Notes under the pieces: model-generated
The model's database searches: none
What the model saw: the letters and a program-made list of their open reading frames with translations, nothing else
Told to the model about the DNA's origin: nothing
Part shown: positions 60,370-60,406 of the stretch, piece by piece
Layout of the letters: each line of letters starts with the position of its first letter
Numbering within the stretch: position 1 is the stretch's first letter
From: Cupriavidus phytohabitans
GTDB taxonomy: Bacteria; Pseudomonadota; Gammaproteobacteria; Burkholderiales; Burkholderiaceae
Assembly: GCF_000426345.1 (NCBI RefSeq)
Contig: NZ_AUFE01000043.1
Location: forward strand, 1 to 60,406
Direction: 5' to 3'
DNA: 60,406 bases
Program-made: the position numbers and the translations under genes

Positions 60370-60406
60370 ATGATGGAACTGATCTCGCAACACGGCTGTT
60401 ATGGCG
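60370..60406 (+). CDS. S-formylglutathione hydrolase, first residues only
   Basis: Only 12 codons are in the window: MMELISQHGCYG, which matches the start of the FghA/FrmB esterase (typical start MELxSxHxCFGG). The position directly after frmA supports it. The enzyme would hydrolyse S-formylglutathione to formate and glutathione. The start could be either of two adjacent ATGs. Confidence 0.7.
   Translation, partial: MMELISQHGCYG

Overview
The window is high-GC DNA with short intergenic gaps. Its gene content is typical of the Burkholderiaceae: many LysR and AraC regulators, Bug-type solute receptors without linked permeases, a PhaZ-type PHB depolymerase, and a tcpRXABC chlorophenol cluster like that of Cupriavidus. 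I infer a Cupriavidus (or close Ralstonia) chromosome or second replicon in an accessory, catabolic region. I saw no rRNA, tRNA or CRISPR array.

Layout. 1-3.3 kb: an IS256-family element cuts off pobA (4-hydroxybenzoate hydroxylase) beside its AraC activator, then an SDR and a tandem-ACT protein. 3.5-5.6 kb: an acetyl-CoA synthetase-like ligase. 5.8-16.1 kb: a ribbon-helix-helix (RHH) regulator leads a six-gene hyfBCEFGI-like membrane complex, followed by a second RHH gene, an HPr-like protein without its phosphorylatable residues, a spermidine-synthase-like protein and a DUF1275-DUF1232 fusion. The complex looks like a [NiFe] hydrogenase-4, but its large subunit has lost all four nickel-iron cysteines while the small subunit keeps its [4Fe-4S] ligands. 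It is therefore an energy-converting-hydrogenase-related (Ehr-type) complex, not a hydrogenase, and is the most interesting system here. 16.2-18.2 kb: a decay zone of ABC transporter fragments and a frameshifted Ap4A-phosphorylase-like gene. 18.6-19.8 kb: phaZ.

19.8-25 kb: amidase and Bug receptor, divergent LysR, and a DadA-like oxidase; two copies of one inverted-repeat LysR box tie them together. 25-28.5 kb: a frameshifted ArsR gene, nitroreductase, AhpD-like protein, GST stub and AraC regulator. 28.7-40.7 kb: one long minus-strand hydroquinone locus with two LysR genes, two-subunit hydroquinone dioxygenase, semialdehyde dehydrogenase, intradiol dioxygenase, YciI protein, Rieske ferredoxin and a livKGFHM ABC importer. 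Its maleylacetate reductase gene survives only as a roughly 290-bp ghost. 40.9-43.7 kb: an H-NS-like/KfrA/tyrosine-recombinase module with two palindromes in the divergent promoter.

43.8-46.6 kb: ACC deaminase (acdS) with its Lrp-type regulator and a Bug receptor. 46.9-50.5 kb: a three-subunit molybdenum aldehyde oxidase of PaoABC type. 51.2-56 kb: tcpC-B-A-X with divergent tcpR, but no tcpD. 56.2-59.1 kb: MocR regulator divergent from an NmrA-like and a secreted cupin gene. 59.2-60.4 kb: glutathione-dependent formaldehyde dehydrogenase and the start of S-formylglutathione hydrolase.

A recurring theme is aromatic catabolism through hydroquinone or hydroxyquinol to maleylacetate. Three ring-cleaving enzymes are present, but no intact maleylacetate reductase lies in the window, so both branches must depend on a copy elsewhere. 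Gene ghosts at several points suggest active rearrangement.
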